From Salinisphaera sp040361255 (GTDB taxonomy: Bacteria > Pseudomonadota > Gammaproteobacteria > Nevskiales > Salinisphaeraceae), in the NCBI RefSeq assembly GCF_040361255.1, contig NZ_APNG01000018.1, positions 1 through 64,000 of the forward strand: a stretch of 64,000 bases of DNA. Direction: 5' to 3'. Position 1 is the first letter of the stretch, and the number at the start of each line of letters is the position of its first letter. The notes beneath the pieces were generated by a model. It made no database searches, was not told where the DNA came from, and was given only the letters and a program-made list of their open reading frames with translations. Below, piece after piece: positions 7,629 through 17,235 of this stretch. Position numbers and translations under genes: made by a program.

Positions 7629-9459
7629 ATCCTGGATCGGCGCCGCGGACGCAGACACGCTCTGCGATCTGTTCGCCGCCCGTGTCGCGCGTACGCCCGA
7701 CGCGCTGGCCTATCGTTTCTACAGTCCCAAGCGGCATGAATGGATCAGCCTGACCTGGGCCCAGGCCTCGGCCCGGGTTCAGCGCTGGCAGGCGGTGTTG
7801 GCCGAGGCCGGCGTCAAACCGGGTGACCGGGTCGCGATCATGCTGCGCAACAGCCCCGAATGGCTGTGTGTCGATCAGGCCGTCATGGCGCTCGGCGCCG
7901 TGACCGTGGGGCTGTTCTGTGCGGATACGCCGGCCAGCAATGCGCATCTGATCGAAGACAGCGGCGCGCGTGTGCTGGTCGCGGTCAAGGCACGCTGGGT
8001 CGAGCGTATTCTCGAAGCCGATGATTGCCCGCAGCTGGAAACGGCGCTGGTATTCAACGGCGATATCCAGCCTGGCACGCGTATTCGCGGTGCGGAAACA
8101 GCGCTGGCCGAGGCCGCGGAAGCGCATCGTGCCGGCGTCGCCGTCGAGGCCGACGCGCTGGCGAGTCTGGTCTATACCTCGGGCTCGACCGGCCGTGCGC
8201 GCGGCGCGATGCTCACCCATGCCAATCTGGTGTTCAATGCCCAGGCCTGCGCGGATGCGCTGCCGGTGATCGAGCACGAGCATGCGTTGTCCTACGTGCC
8301 GTTGCCGCATTCCTACGAACGCGTGGTCAATGCCTATCGGGCAATGATCACCGGTGGCGTGATCACCTTCTGCCGGCATCCGCGTTTTCTCGGCCTGACC
8401 CTGGCACGCGCGCCGATCACCACGCTCATCGGCGTGCCGCGTGTCTACGAGCGTTTCTATATCGAGCTCAACCGCTGGCTGTCCCGGCGCCCGCAGTTCG
8501 TACGCCGCCTGGTGGCGTTCACCATCACCCTGGGCGAGTCGGTATTCGAGCGCGAACAAGGGCGCAGCCGTCGCCGGGCCCGGCATCTGCTCTGGCCATT
8601 GCTGCGCTATTTCGTGGCCCGGCGCTGTCTGCGTCTGTTCGGCGCCGACATGCAATACGCGGTCTCCGGCGCGGCGGCCCTGCCGTACCCGGTTGCACGT
8701 ACGCTCGTGGGGCTGGGCGTGCCGGTGCTGCAGGGCTACGGGCTGACCGAGGCCGGGCCGGTGGTCAGCGTCAACCGGCTGCACGACAACGCCATCGACA
8801 GCGTGGGCATCGTGCTCGACGGTGTGGAAACCAAGGTCGGGCCCGACAACGAACTTTTGGTGCGCGGCGCGGGCGTGATGCGCGGCTACTGGCAGGACGA
8901 CGAGGCCACGGCACGCACTATCTCGGCCGGCGGCTGGCTGCATACCGGCGACAAGGTCAGCCGGCTCGACAAGAACCGGCTGTATCTGACCGGGCGCATG
9001 AAAGAGGTGATCGTCATGACCACGGGCGAGAAAGCCTCGCCCGAGCCGCTGGAAGAAGCGCTGCGCCTGGACGAACTGGTCGAGCGGGCCGTGGTGGTCG
9101 GCGAAGCGCGTCCGGTACTCGCGGCGATCGTGAGCTGCCCGGCGGATACGTTGGTGCCGGTCATGCGTCGCCTGGGGCTGGATTCGAATATCCCGGCCAG
9201 TTTGAGCAGTGCGCGTCTGGAGAATTTCTTCATCGCACGTTTTGCCCGGCTACTGGCGGGCTATCCGGCCCATGCCCAGATCCGGCGGGTGGCGATCACC
9301 ACCGATCGCTGGAGCCAGGCCAACGATCTGGTGACGGCTACCGACAAGACCCGCCGTCGGCGTGTGGCACGCTGCTATGCTCGCGATATCGCGCGTCTGT
9401 ATGGCCGGCGGGCACCGGGCGAAAAAGCGGACGTGTCGCAGAACACGAACCTGGGGTAA
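7609..9459 (+). CDS. Long-chain fatty acid--CoA ligase (AMP-forming)
   Basis: A roughly 616-residue member of the ANL adenylate-forming family that activates fatty acids to acyl-CoA through acyl-AMP. The P-loop-like motif is LVYTSGSTGRARGAMLTH, followed by QGYGLTEAGPVV and then LHTGDKVSRLDKNRLYLTGRMKEVIVMTTGEKASPEPLEEAL, a form typical of long-chain acyl-CoA synthetases including the insert seen in the bubblegum/FAA15 type. The GTG at 7609 overlaps the peptidase end by 20 nt; earlier ATGs at 7528 and 7582 are possible and no strong ribosome site decides. It lies directly before plsY, fitting a role in feeding acyl groups to phospholipid synthesis. Confidence 0.85.
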   Translation: MSTQRPESWIGAADADTLCDLFAARVARTPDALAYRFYSPKRHEWISLTWAQASARVQRWQAVLAEAGVKPGDRVAIMLRNSPEWLCVDQAVMALGAVTVGLFCADTPASNAHLIEDSGARVLVAVKARWVERILEADDCPQLETALVFNGDIQPGTRIRGAETALAEAAEAHRAGVAVEADALASLVYTSGSTGRARGAMLTHANLVFNAQACADALPVIEHEHALSYVPLPHSYERVVNAYRAMITGGVITFCRHPRFLGLTLARAPITTLIGVPRVYERFYIELNRWLSRRPQFVRRLVAFTITLGESVFEREQGRSRRRARHLLWPLLRYFVARRCLRLFGADMQYAVSGAAALPYPVARTLVGLGVPVLQGYGLTEAGPVVSVNRLHDNAIDSVGIVLDGVETKVGPDNELLVRGAGVMRGYWQDDEATARTISAGGWLHTGDKVSRLDKNRLYLTGRMKEVIVMTTGEKASPEPLEEALRLDELVERAVVVGEARPVLAAIVSCPADTLVPVMRRLGLDSNIPASLSSARLENFFIARFARLLAGYPAHAQIRRVAITTDRWSQANDLVTATDKTRRRRVARCYARDIARLYGRRAPGEKADVSQNTNLG

Positions 9460-9461
9460 CG

Positions 9462-10088
9462 ATGAGTTTGAGCACCGTTTTGATCGGCGTCGTGGCACTG
9501 GCGCTGGCGTATCTGATCGGCTCGCTATCGGGCAGCCTGCTGCTCGCGCGCGCCTTCGGCCGGCCCGATCCTCGCACCAGCGGCAGCGGCAATGCCGGGG
9601 CGACCAACGCCCTGCGTACCGGCGGGCGCGGCTACGGCGCCGCCGTGCTGGTGTTCGATCTGGTCAAGGGCGTGATTGCGGCGCTGGCGGTGCCGGCGAT
9701 CTGTGGCCTGGGGTTCGCCATGGCGCTGGCCTGCGGTGCGGCCGCGGTGATCGGGCATGTGTATCCGGTGTTCTTCGGCTTTCGCGGCGGCAAGGGCGCG
9801 GCCACGCTTATCGGCGTACTGCTGGCGTTGCTGCCCGGCGCGTTGTTGCTGGGTCTGGCGGTCTGGATCGCCACGCTCGTGGCCAGCGGCTATGTGGGCC
9901 TGGCCACGCTGCTGGGCATGGTGGGTGTGGCGCTTGCCACGCTGTTCGCCCCCAGCGCGGGGCTGGCCGCCAAGGTGTTCGTCATCGCGATGACCGTGCT
10001 GATTTTCTATACCCACCGCGAGAACATCCAGCGTCTGCGTGAAGGGCGCGAGAACCGCTTCGAGCGGGTGATGTGGCGCCGGCGTTGA
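9462..10088 (+). CDS. plsY: Glycerol-3-phosphate acyltransferase PlsY
   Basis: A 208-residue inner-membrane enzyme that transfers an acyl group from acyl-phosphate to glycerol-3-phosphate, the first step of phosphatidic acid synthesis. All three PlsY motifs are visible: AYLIGSLSGSLLLAR near residue 15, GSGNAGATNALR near 40, and GHVYPVFFGFRGGKGAAT near 100. Five or so membrane helices are apparent. It starts two bases after the acyl-CoA ligase stop with GGGTAA upstream and overlaps birA at its 3' end, so the acyl ligase, plsY, birA and coaX probably form one transcript. Confidence 0.93.
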   Translation: MSLSTVLIGVVALALAYLIGSLSGSLLLARAFGRPDPRTSGSGNAGATNALRTGGRGYGAAVLVFDLVKGVIAALAVPAICGLGFAMALACGAAAVIGHVYPVFFGFRGGKGAATLIGVLLALLPGALLLGLAVWIATLVASGYVGLATLLGMVGVALATLFAPSAGLAAKVFVIAMTVLIFYTHRENIQRLREGRENRFERVMWRRR

Positions 10089-11047
10089 GCAGCGCCACGC
10101 TCATCGAACGGCTGGCCGACGGTGCCTGGCATCGCGGCCCGGCGCTGGCCGAGGCGCTGGGCGTATCGCGGGCCGCGATCTCGGCGCGGGTGGCCGAACT
10201 GCGCGAATTGGGTCTGGTCGTGCATTCGGTGGCCGGGCGCGGCTATCGGCTGGCGGAACCCATCGAACTGCTGGCTGAAGACGCCGTGCGTGACGCGCTC
10301 GGCGATGCGGGCGAGCGCCTGGATGGGCTGAGTATTCACGAGCGTATCGATTCCACCAATGCCGAACTCGCCCGCCGCGGCGGGCCGGGCATGCAGGCTT
10401 GTCTGGCCGAGTATCAATCGCAGGGCCGTGGCCGGGCCAGCCGGCCCTGGGCCTCGCCGTTCGGGGCCAATCTGTATGTGTCGCTGGCGGCCGATGTCGC
10501 CAGTACGCGGGCCCCGCTGGGCGCGCTGAGTCTGGCCGTTGGCGTGTGCGTGGTCGAGGCGTTACGCGATCTGGGCGCACAGGATCTGGCCTTGAAGTGG
10601 CCCAACGATATCTGGGCGGGGGGCGACAAGCTCGGCGGCATTCTCATCGAGCATCGCGGCGAGCTGGGCGCGCGGGCGCGTCTGATTGTGGGGCTGGGGC
10701 TGAATGTCGCCATGAATCGGAGCCAGGCAGAAAGCATTGATCAGCCCTGGACCCGGCTGGCCGATCACATGCCGAGCCTGCCATCGCGCAATCGTCTGGC
10801 TGCGGCCATGCTCGCGGCGCTGATTCGGGCGCTCGACGGCTTCGAAGCGCAGGGCTTCGAGATGTTTCGGGCGCGCTGGCAGGCGTTCGACGGCGTGCGC
10901 GACAAGCCGGTACGCGTGATCGAAAGCCAGGGCGAGCGTGTGGGCATCGCCCGCGGTATCGCCGCCGACGGCGCGCTGCAGGTCGAATTCGAAAACGGTA
11001 TACAGCCGGTCTATTCCGGCGATGTGAGCCTGCGGCTGGCGCCATGA
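10073..11047 (+). CDS. birA: Biotin--protein ligase / biotin operon repressor BirA
   Basis: A 324-residue bifunctional BirA. Residues 1-65 form a winged helix (LIERLADGAWHRGPALAEALGVSRAAISARVAEL), indicating DNA-binding repressor ability. The catalytic domain has SIHERIDSTNAEL, the biotinyl-AMP loop QGRGRASRPWASPFGANLYVSL, and LALKWPNDIWAGGDKLGGILIE with the active-site Lys. A small C-terminal SH3-like domain ends the protein. The GTG at 10073 overlaps the plsY end by 16 nt and the stop overlaps the coaX ATG (ATGA). No bio operator was searched for beyond the immediate region. Confidence 0.93.
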   Translation: MAPALSSATLIERLADGAWHRGPALAEALGVSRAAISARVAELRELGLVVHSVAGRGYRLAEPIELLAEDAVRDALGDAGERLDGLSIHERIDSTNAELARRGGPGMQACLAEYQSQGRGRASRPWASPFGANLYVSLAADVASTRAPLGALSLAVGVCVVEALRDLGAQDLALKWPNDIWAGGDKLGGILIEHRGELGARARLIVGLGLNVAMNRSQAESIDQPWTRLADHMPSLPSRNRLAAAMLAALIRALDGFEAQGFEMFRARWQAFDGVRDKPVRVIESQGERVGIARGIAADGALQVEFENGIQPVYSGDVSLRLAP

Positions 11048-11760
11048 TCCTGGTCGTGGATATCGGCAATACGCGCTGCAAGTGGGCCTTGGCGCAGGGC
11101 ACCGCGCTTGCCCAGACCGGCGTGGTCGCGCGTGGCGATCACGCGGACTGGATCGAGCTGCTGCCGGCCGCCCCGGTCGAGGCCGTGCATGTATCGAGTG
11201 TCGCCCAGCCCGAGGCACTGGCTCGGCTGCGTGCCTTTGCCGACGCGCGCGGCATCGCTGTACATGTGGCCGTGAGTACGACCCAGGCGCACGATCTGAC
11301 CAATGCCTACGCTGAACCGCAACGCCTGGGCGTGGATCGCTGGATGGCCTGTATCGCCGCCCGCGCCAGCGGCGACGGTTCCGTACTGATCGCCGATGCC
11401 GGCACCGCGCTCACCCTGGATTTCGTCGATGCCGAGGGCGCGCATCGTGGCGGTCTGATCGCGCCGGGCGTGGCCACGATGCGCGGCGCGCTACGTCGTC
11501 AGACCCAGCTGCGCCCGGCCAGTGAAGACGCCGCGCCGGTATGGCTGGCCCGCGATACCGATACCGCCATCGCAGCCGGCACGCTGCGCAGCGCGATCAG
11601 TCTGCTCGACAATGCGGCTGCGGAACTGGCCCCCGACCGGCTGCTGCTGACCGGCGGCGGCGCCGCGCAACTCGCCGAGCACCTGGCGCAACGATGGTCC
11701 CTGCGCCCACATCTCGTGCTCGAAGGCCTGGCGATACAGGCGCATCGTTCGCAACCCTAG
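11044..11760 (+). CDS. coaX: Type III pantothenate kinase CoaX
   Basis: A 238-residue ASKHA-fold kinase that phosphorylates pantothenate in the first step of coenzyme A synthesis. Motifs: the phosphate-binding DIGNTRCKWAL at the N-terminus, LGVDRWMACIAA, and IADAGTALTLDFVD, then the GGLIAPGV segment. The ATGA overlap with birA marks coupled translation. CoaX rather than CoaA occupies the position between birA and the tRNA-tuf block, as in pseudomonad-type gammaproteobacteria. Confidence 0.93.
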   Translation: MILVVDIGNTRCKWALAQGTALAQTGVVARGDHADWIELLPAAPVEAVHVSSVAQPEALARLRAFADARGIAVHVAVSTTQAHDLTNAYAEPQRLGVDRWMACIAARASGDGSVLIADAGTALTLDFVDAEGAHRGGLIAPGVATMRGALRRQTQLRPASEDAAPVWLARDTDTAIAAGTLRSAISLLDNAAAELAPDRLLLTGGGAAQLAEHLAQRWSLRPHLVLEGLAIQAHRSQP

Positions 11761-11827
11761 CCAGCAGGCCGCGTACACGGCAGAATGAGCGCCAGCGCGG
11801 CCCGGCTGGCTGCGCTGTCTGCCCGAG

Positions 11828-11903
11828 GCCGGCGTAGCTCAGTTGGCAGAGCAGCTGTTTTGTAAACAGCAGGTCATCGGTTCGAACCCGGTCGCCGGCT
11901 CCA
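11828..11903 (+). tRNA. tRNA-Thr (anticodon UGU)
   Basis: A 76-nt cloverleaf with encoded CCA. Acceptor GCCGGCG pairs with CGCCGGC, D-arm GCTC/GAGC, anticodon stem GCTGT/ACAGC with loop TTTGTAA giving UGU, T-arm ATCGG/CCGGT with GTTCGAA. In many gammaproteobacteria this gene is next to tRNA-Tyr; here the two are about 6.8 kb apart. Confidence 0.96.
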
Positions 11904-12255
11904 TCTTCCTGTTTCGATTATTGCCCATTGCGGCTGCGCGTTACGCGCCGGCTGCCGTACGTTCGTGCGGGGCCTTGCGACTTTTGTCGTATAACGGCGA
12001 TTCGCCATGCGCCGTGCTCGGCCCCTGCGCCGATTGCCGCGGTGCGCGGTTGCGGCGGTTCATCCCTTGGCTGGCTTGTGTTGCCGTGGCGCGTCCCGTG
12101 CAGGGCGTATACGTGTTGCCTTGCACCATAGTTGACATCGATTAAGCCATCGAGCGCGCCGATTTGACAGCGATTCGGGTAGGTGTATTGCTAATCGTCA
12201 AAGCGTTGCCAAGCAGCGCAAAAGAAAAGCAAAGCACCGAGAAAAGGTTGAGGCG
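11904..12255 (+). other. Intergenic region between tRNA-Thr and fdsG
   Basis: This 352-bp stretch has no coding region that resembles a protein. It contains two TTGACA hexamers (12132 and 12164), the second of which may serve the fds operon, and GC-rich weakly inverted sequence around 12030-12060. No clear terminator follows the tRNA. Confidence 0.6.
12164..12192 (+). promoter_or_regulatory. Candidate fds promoter
   Basis: A perfect -35 TTGACA (12164-12169) is followed after 16 bp by TATTGC-like sequence (12186-12191), a poor -10. It is about 65 nt upstream of the fdsG start. The weak -10 would suit a promoter needing an activator such as a LysR protein, but that is inference. Confidence 0.35.
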
Positions 12256-12723
12256 ATGACGAGGAGTAACGGCAAGGCCGACCCGGCAGTGGTCGCGATC
12301 TGTGCGCGTCACCAGGCCAGCGATGGGCCGCTGCTGCCGATTCTGCACGACGTGCAGGCGCAGTATGGATATGTCAGCGACGAGGCGATTGCCCAGATTG
12401 CCGATGTGCTGAATCTCTCCCGCGCCGAGGTGTTCGGCGTGGTCACCTTCTATCACGATTTTCATCGCGAGCCGCAGCGTCGCCATACCCTGAAAGTCTG
12501 TCGGGCCGAGGCCTGTCAGTCGGTAGGCGGACGCGATGTATGGGCCGCCGCCAGCGCGGCTGCCGAAACCGAGCCCGCGGATGTGCAGCTCGAGGCGGTG
12601 TATTGCCTGGGTAACTGTGCCTGTGCGCCGTCGGTGCAGTTCGACGGGCGCACGATCGGGCGTATGAACGCAGAGCGGGTGGGCGCGCTGTTCGCACCGG
12701 CCGACGTGCAGGTGTCGTCATGA
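12256..12723 (+). CDS. fdsG: NAD-dependent formate dehydrogenase gamma subunit (NuoE-like)
   Basis: A 155-residue thioredoxin-like [2Fe-2S] protein of the NuoE/24-kDa family. Four ligand cysteines appear as CRAEAC and, 36 residues later, CLGNC, in the family context VYCLGNCACAPSV. N-terminal LLPILHDVQAQYGYVSDEAIAQIADVLNLSRAEVFGVVTFYHDF is typical. In soluble FdsABG-type enzymes this subunit relays electrons to the FMN subunit. AAGG lies about 8 nt before the ATG; the stop overlaps the fdsB start (ATGA). Confidence 0.9.
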   Translation: MTRSNGKADPAVVAICARHQASDGPLLPILHDVQAQYGYVSDEAIAQIADVLNLSRAEVFGVVTFYHDFHREPQRRHTLKVCRAEACQSVGGRDVWAAASAAAETEPADVQLEAVYCLGNCACAPSVQFDGRTIGRMNAERVGALFAPADVQVSS

Positions 12724-14261
12724 AGCTCTTTATTCCGGCCGATAGCGCGGCGGTTTCCATCGGCGCCAACGAAACCGCGGCAGCATTCGAACACGCGCTG
12801 GCCGATGCCCAGATCATTCGCACTGGTTCACGTGGGCTGTACTGGCTGGAACCGTTGGTCGAGATCGAGCAGGCCGGCCGGCGGATCGGGTTCGGGCCCA
12901 TCGAGGCGAGCGACGTGCCCGTGCTCGCCGAACAGCTGGCCCGCGGCGATTACGAATCGCATCCGGCCTATGTCGGTGATATCGACCATCTGCTGCATGA
13001 ACAGGGCCAGCGGCGTTTCACCTTTGCGCGTTGCGGGGTGATCGAGCCGACCGACTGGCCGGCGTTCGTGGTCCACGGCGGCAGTGCGGGTCTGCGCGCG
13101 GCACTGGATAACAGCGGCCAGGCGATCGTCGATGCGGTCAAGCAATCCGGCCTGCGCGGGCGCGGTGGGGCTGGTTTTCCGACCGGTATCAAATGGCAGA
13201 CCGTGCACGATACGGCGGCCGCGACGAAATATGTGGTCTGCAATGCCGATGAAGGCGACTCCGGTACCTATGCCGATCGCATGCTCATGGAAGGCGACCC
13301 GTTCACGCTGTTCGAAGGCATGGCGATCGCCGGCGTAGCCGTGGGCGCCGAACACGGCCTGATCTATCTGCGCTCCGAATATCCGGACGCGGCGCGCGTG
13401 CTTCGACAAGCACTCGAGGTCGCGCGTGCCCAAGGCATGCTCGGCGACGATATGCTGGGCTCGGGCAAGGCGTTCGATATCGACCTGCGGATCGGCGCAG
13501 GCGCCTATATCTGCGGCGAGGAAACCTCGCTGCTCGAAAGTCTGGAAGGCAAGCGCGGGCTGGTGCGCTTCAAGCCGCCGCTACCGGCCGTACAGGGCTT
13601 CATGGGCAAGCCCACGATCATCAACAACGTGATTACGCTGGCGAGCATACCGGCGATCATGGCCCATGGCGCGGCCAACTACCACGATCTGGGCGTGAAC
13701 AAATCACGCGGCACCCTCACCATTCAGCTGTGCGGCAATGTCGCCCGTCCCGGGCTCTACGAAATGCCGTTCGGGGTAACGCTCGATCACCTGATCAACG
13801 AACTGGGCGGCGGTTCGGCCAGCGGTCGGCCCGTGCGTACGGCCCAGGTGGGTGGCCCGCTCGGCGCCTATGTGCCGGCGGCGCATTTCGCCACGCCGCT
13901 GGGCTACGAGGAAATGGCCGAAAAGAAGGCGATGATCGGCCACGGCGGCGTGGTGGTCTTCGACGACAGCGTGGACATGGCCCAGCAGGCCCGTTTCGCG
14001 ATGGAGTTCTGCGATCTGGAGTCCTGCGGCAAGTGCACGCCGTGTCGCGTGGGGTCGGTGCGTGCGCAGGAGGTTATCGATCGTATTCGCGCCGATGACG
14101 AACGCGAAGCCAATATCGCGCTGCTGCGCGAACTCTGCGACACGATGATCAACGGCTCGCTATGCGCCCATGGCGGCATGGCGCCGTTTCCGGTGCTCTC
14201 GGCCCTGAATCATTTTTCCGAGGATTTCGGCGTCCGCGAGGCCGCGGCCGTCGCCCGCTAG
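12720..14261 (+). CDS. fdsB: NAD-dependent formate dehydrogenase beta subunit (NuoF-like)
   Basis: A 513-residue diaphorase subunit that takes electrons from the iron-sulfur chain and reduces NAD+ at FMN. The FMN/NADH site GRGGAGFPTG is at 147-156, followed by YVVCNADEGDSGTYADR and GAGAYICGEETSLLESLEGKRG. One [4Fe-4S] cluster is bound by Cys436, Cys439 and Cys442 (SCGKCTPC) and Cys482. Before the NuoF core there is an N-terminal thioredoxin-like region of about 110 residues without cysteine clusters, as in Fds enzymes. It overlaps fdsG by 4 nt and is 40 nt from fdsA. Confidence 0.92.
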   Translation: MKLFIPADSAAVSIGANETAAAFEHALADAQIIRTGSRGLYWLEPLVEIEQAGRRIGFGPIEASDVPVLAEQLARGDYESHPAYVGDIDHLLHEQGQRRFTFARCGVIEPTDWPAFVVHGGSAGLRAALDNSGQAIVDAVKQSGLRGRGGAGFPTGIKWQTVHDTAAATKYVVCNADEGDSGTYADRMLMEGDPFTLFEGMAIAGVAVGAEHGLIYLRSEYPDAARVLRQALEVARAQGMLGDDMLGSGKAFDIDLRIGAGAYICGEETSLLESLEGKRGLVRFKPPLPAVQGFMGKPTIINNVITLASIPAIMAHGAANYHDLGVNKSRGTLTIQLCGNVARPGLYEMPFGVTLDHLINELGGGSASGRPVRTAQVGGPLGAYVPAAHFATPLGYEEMAEKKAMIGHGGVVVFDDSVDMAQQARFAMEFCDLESCGKCTPCRVGSVRAQEVIDRIRADDEREANIALLRELCDTMINGSLCAHGGMAPFPVLSALNHFSEDFGVREAAAVAR

Positions 14262-14301
14262 CGCATCACGCTGGCCAAAAATATAACGAGAGGAGGTTGC
14301 C

Positions 14302-17205
14302 ATGGCATCTCTGAACCCCGTCGACTACGGCACGCCCAAGCGCACGTCCGATACCCAGGTTACGCTCGAGATCGACGGCCAGCCGGTGACCGTGCCGCAG
14401 GGCACATCCGTGATGCGTGCGGCGATCGAGTCCGGCATCGATGTGCCCAAGCTGTGTGCGTCGGACATGCTCGAACCGTTTGGTTCCTGTCGGCTGTGCC
14501 TGGTCGAAATCGAAGGGCGCAAGGGCTATCCGGCCTCGTGTACCACGGAAGTCGCGGAGGGCATGCAGGTCTCCACCCAGACCGACAAGCTCGATCAGAT
14601 CCGGCGTGGCGTGGTTGAGCTGTATCTATCCGACCACCCCGGCGAGAGCCTGACCCCGGACGGTCACGGCGACGACGAGCTGCTCGAACTCGCCGACCGG
14701 CTGGGCGTGACCGAGGTGCGCTATGCCAAGGGGCGTAACCACCAGCTCACGACGGTGGATGAGTCCAACCCCTATTTCGACTTCGATGCCTCACGCTGCA
14801 TCGTGTGTTCGCGCTGCGTACGGGCCTGCAACGAAGTCCAGGGCACGTTCGCGCTCACCGTGGATGGGCGCGGCTTTGCTTCCATGATCAGCGCGGGTAC
14901 GGACGACGACAATTTCCTGTCGTCGGAATGCGTGTCCTGCGGGGCCTGTATCCAGGCCTGTCCGACCGAAGCCCTGATCGAACGGGACGTCATCGAAATG
15001 GGCATGCCCGAGCGCTCGGTCACCACGACCTGTGCCTATTGCGGCGTGGGTTGTTCGTTCAATGCCGAACTCAAGGGCGATGAGGTCGTACGCATGGTCC
15101 CGGCCAAACAGGGCAAGGCCAATCAGGGCCATTCCTGTGTGAAAGGGCGCTTTGCCTGGGGCTATACCAATCACCCCGATCGCATCACCAAGCCCATGGT
15201 GCGCGACAAGATCACCGACCCCTGGCGCGAGGTCAGTTGGGACGAGGCCATTGCCTTTTCGGTGGACCGGATCAACGCCATCCGCAACGAATACGGCAGC
15301 GGCGCACTGGGCGCGATCACCTCGTCGCGCTGTACCAACGAGGAAACCTTTCTCGTGCAGAAGCTCGCACGGGCGGTGTTCAACACCAATAACGTCGATA
15401 CCTGTGCGCGGGTATGCCACTCGCCGACCGGCTACGGTCTGAACTCCACCTTCGGTACATCGGCCGGCACCCAGGACTTCGTTTCCATCGAGCAATGCGA
15501 TGTAATTCTGGTGATCGGCGCCAACCCCACCGATGCCCATCCGGTGTTCGGCTCGCAGATGAAGCGGCGCCTGCGCCAGGGCGCGCGCCTGATCGTATGC
15601 GATCCACGGGCGATCGATCTGGTGCGCTCGCCGCATGTACAGGCGGACTATCACCTGCAGCTCAAACCCGGCACCAACGTCGCGCTGGTCAATGCGATGG
15701 CGCATACGATCTTGAGCGAGGGGCTGGAAAACCGCGTGTTCGTCGAGCAGCGCTGCGACATGGACGAATACGACGGTTGGCGTGAATTCATCCTGCGCGC
15801 GGAAAACAGCCCGGAAAACACCGAGCAGTACACGGGCGTGCCGGCAGCGATGGTGCGCGAGGCGGCACGGCTCTATGCCACCGGCGGCAACGGCGCGATC
15901 TATTACGGGCTCGGGGTGACCGAGCACAGCCAGGGCTCGACCATGGTCATGGGCATGGCCAATCTCGCCATGGCCACCGGCAATATCGGCCGGCCGGGCA
16001 TGGGCGTGAACCCGCTACGCGGCCAGAACAATGTCCAGGGCTCCTGCGATATGGGCTCGTTCCCGCACGAGTTGCCGGGCTATCGGCATGTATCCGACGC
16101 CAACGTGCGCGCGATCTTCGAACAGGAATGGGGCGTCACCCTGGGCGCGGAGCCGGGCCTGCGTATCCCCAACATGATCGACGCGGCGACAGCCGGCACC
16201 TTCAAGGGGCTGTATATCCAGGGCGAGGATATTCTCCAGTCCGACCCCAACATCAAGCACATCGCCGCCGGTCTGGCGGCCATGGAATGCGTGATCATTC
16301 AGGACATCTTCCTGAACGAAACCGCCAGCTATGCGCATGTGTTTCTGCCCGGTTCGACCTTTCTGGAGAAGGACGGCACCTTCACCAACGCCGAGCGGCG
16401 CATCAACCGCGTACGCAAGATCCAGACCGCGCCGGCCGGCTATGCCGACTGGGAAATCACCCAGATGCTGGCGCAGGCGCTGGGCTACCCGATGCATTAC
16501 CGCCATCCGTCCGAGATCATGGACGAGATCGCGCGTACCACGCCCACCTTCAAGGGGGTGAGCTTCGACAAGATCGACGCGCTGGGCAGCGTGCAGTGGC
16601 CCTGCAACGACGAAAAGCCGGAAGGCACGCCGGTCATGCATGTCGACAACTTCGTGCGTGGCAAGGGCAAGTTCATGCTCACGCCCTTCGTGCCCACCGA
16701 GGAACGCGCGAACCGCCGGTTCCCGCTGCTGCTCACGACCGGCCGTATTCTGTCGCAGTACAACGTGGGCGCGCAGACGCGGCGCACCGCCAATCGACTA
16801 TGGCATGCCGAGGACTGGCTGGAAGTCCATCCCTCGGATGCCGAGCTGCGCGGTATCGAGGACGGCACGCTCGTGGCCGTGGCCTCGCGCATGGGCGAAA
16901 CCACCCTGCGTGCCAAGGTCAGCGAGCGCATGACCCCCGGCGTGGTCTATACCACCTTCCACTTTCCGGAAACGGCGGCGAACGTGGTGACCACCGAGTT
17001 CTCCGACTGGGCCACCGAATGCCCCGAGTACAAGGTCACGGCGGTGGAAGTGCGGCCCTGTAACACCCTGTCCGAATGGCAGCGCCGCTATATCGATATG
17101 CGCGAGCGACAGCAGCAGATCGACGGTGAGCAACCGGTACGTCATCCCGACTCCGTGGCAGCCGGCTTTGATGCGGGCGATACGGAATGGGAGCCGGCCG
17201 AGTAG
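14302..17205 (+). CDS. fdsA: NAD-dependent formate dehydrogenase alpha subunit (Mo-bis-MGD)
   Basis: A 967-residue catalytic subunit that oxidises formate to CO2. An N-terminal ferredoxin domain binds [2Fe-2S] through Cys52, 63, 66 and 80. Ferredoxin-type [4Fe-4S] motifs follow, starting with Cys166, 169, 172 and 176 and then CVSCGACIQACP. The molybdopterin domain begins with CAYCGVGC. The metal ligand is Cys372, not selenocysteine, next to His373 in RVCHSPTGYG, and the second conserved active-site residue is Arg573 in LRGQNNVQGSCD. Together these identify a true formate dehydrogenase of the Fds class. A strong AGGAGG site precedes the ATG. No twin-arginine signal is present, so the enzyme is cytoplasmic. 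Confidence 0.94.
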   Translation: MASLNPVDYGTPKRTSDTQVTLEIDGQPVTVPQGTSVMRAAIESGIDVPKLCASDMLEPFGSCRLCLVEIEGRKGYPASCTTEVAEGMQVSTQTDKLDQIRRGVVELYLSDHPGESLTPDGHGDDELLELADRLGVTEVRYAKGRNHQLTTVDESNPYFDFDASRCIVCSRCVRACNEVQGTFALTVDGRGFASMISAGTDDDNFLSSECVSCGACIQACPTEALIERDVIEMGMPERSVTTTCAYCGVGCSFNAELKGDEVVRMVPAKQGKANQGHSCVKGRFAWGYTNHPDRITKPMVRDKITDPWREVSWDEAIAFSVDRINAIRNEYGSGALGAITSSRCTNEETFLVQKLARAVFNTNNVDTCARVCHSPTGYGLNSTFGTSAGTQDFVSIEQCDVILVIGANPTDAHPVFGSQMKRRLRQGARLIVCDPRAIDLVRSPHVQADYHLQLKPGTNVALVNAMAHTILSEGLENRVFVEQRCDMDEYDGWREFILRAENSPENTEQYTGVPAAMVREAARLYATGGNGAIYYGLGVTEHSQGSTMVMGMANLAMATGNIGRPGMGVNPLRGQNNVQGSCDMGSFPHELPGYRHVSDANVRAIFEQEWGVTLGAEPGLRIPNMIDAATAGTFKGLYIQGEDILQSDPNIKHIAAGLAAMECVIIQDIFLNETASYAHVFLPGSTFLEKDGTFTNAERRINRVRKIQTAPAGYADWEITQMLAQALGYPMHYRHPSEIMDEIARTTPTFKGVSFDKIDALGSVQWPCNDEKPEGTPVMHVDNFVRGKGKFMLTPFVPTEERANRRFPLLLTTGRILSQYNVGAQTRRTANRLWHAEDWLEVHPSDAELRGIEDGTLVAVASRMGETTLRAKVSERMTPGVVYTTFHFPETAANVVTTEFSDWATECPEYKVTAVEVRPCNTLSEWQRRYIDMRERQQQIDGEQPVRHPDSVAAGFDAGDTEWEPAE

Positions 17206-17235
17206 CCGGCGGCACGCACAACGAGGAGACTTGCG

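Noticed and set aside
8025..9461. Long plus-strand frame running into plsY from inside the acyl-CoA ligase gene
   Set aside because: The upstream part is an alternative frame of the ligase; only the plsY part from 9462 has family motifs and a ribosome site.
11843..12145. Plus-strand frame beginning inside tRNA-Thr
   Set aside because: Starts within the tRNA and has no conserved features.
14302..17205. Selenocysteine or nitrate reductase type catalytic subunit
   Set aside because: The metal ligand is Cys in CHSPTGYG followed by His, no in-frame TGA is present, and the Arg of LRGQNNVQ fits formate dehydrogenase.
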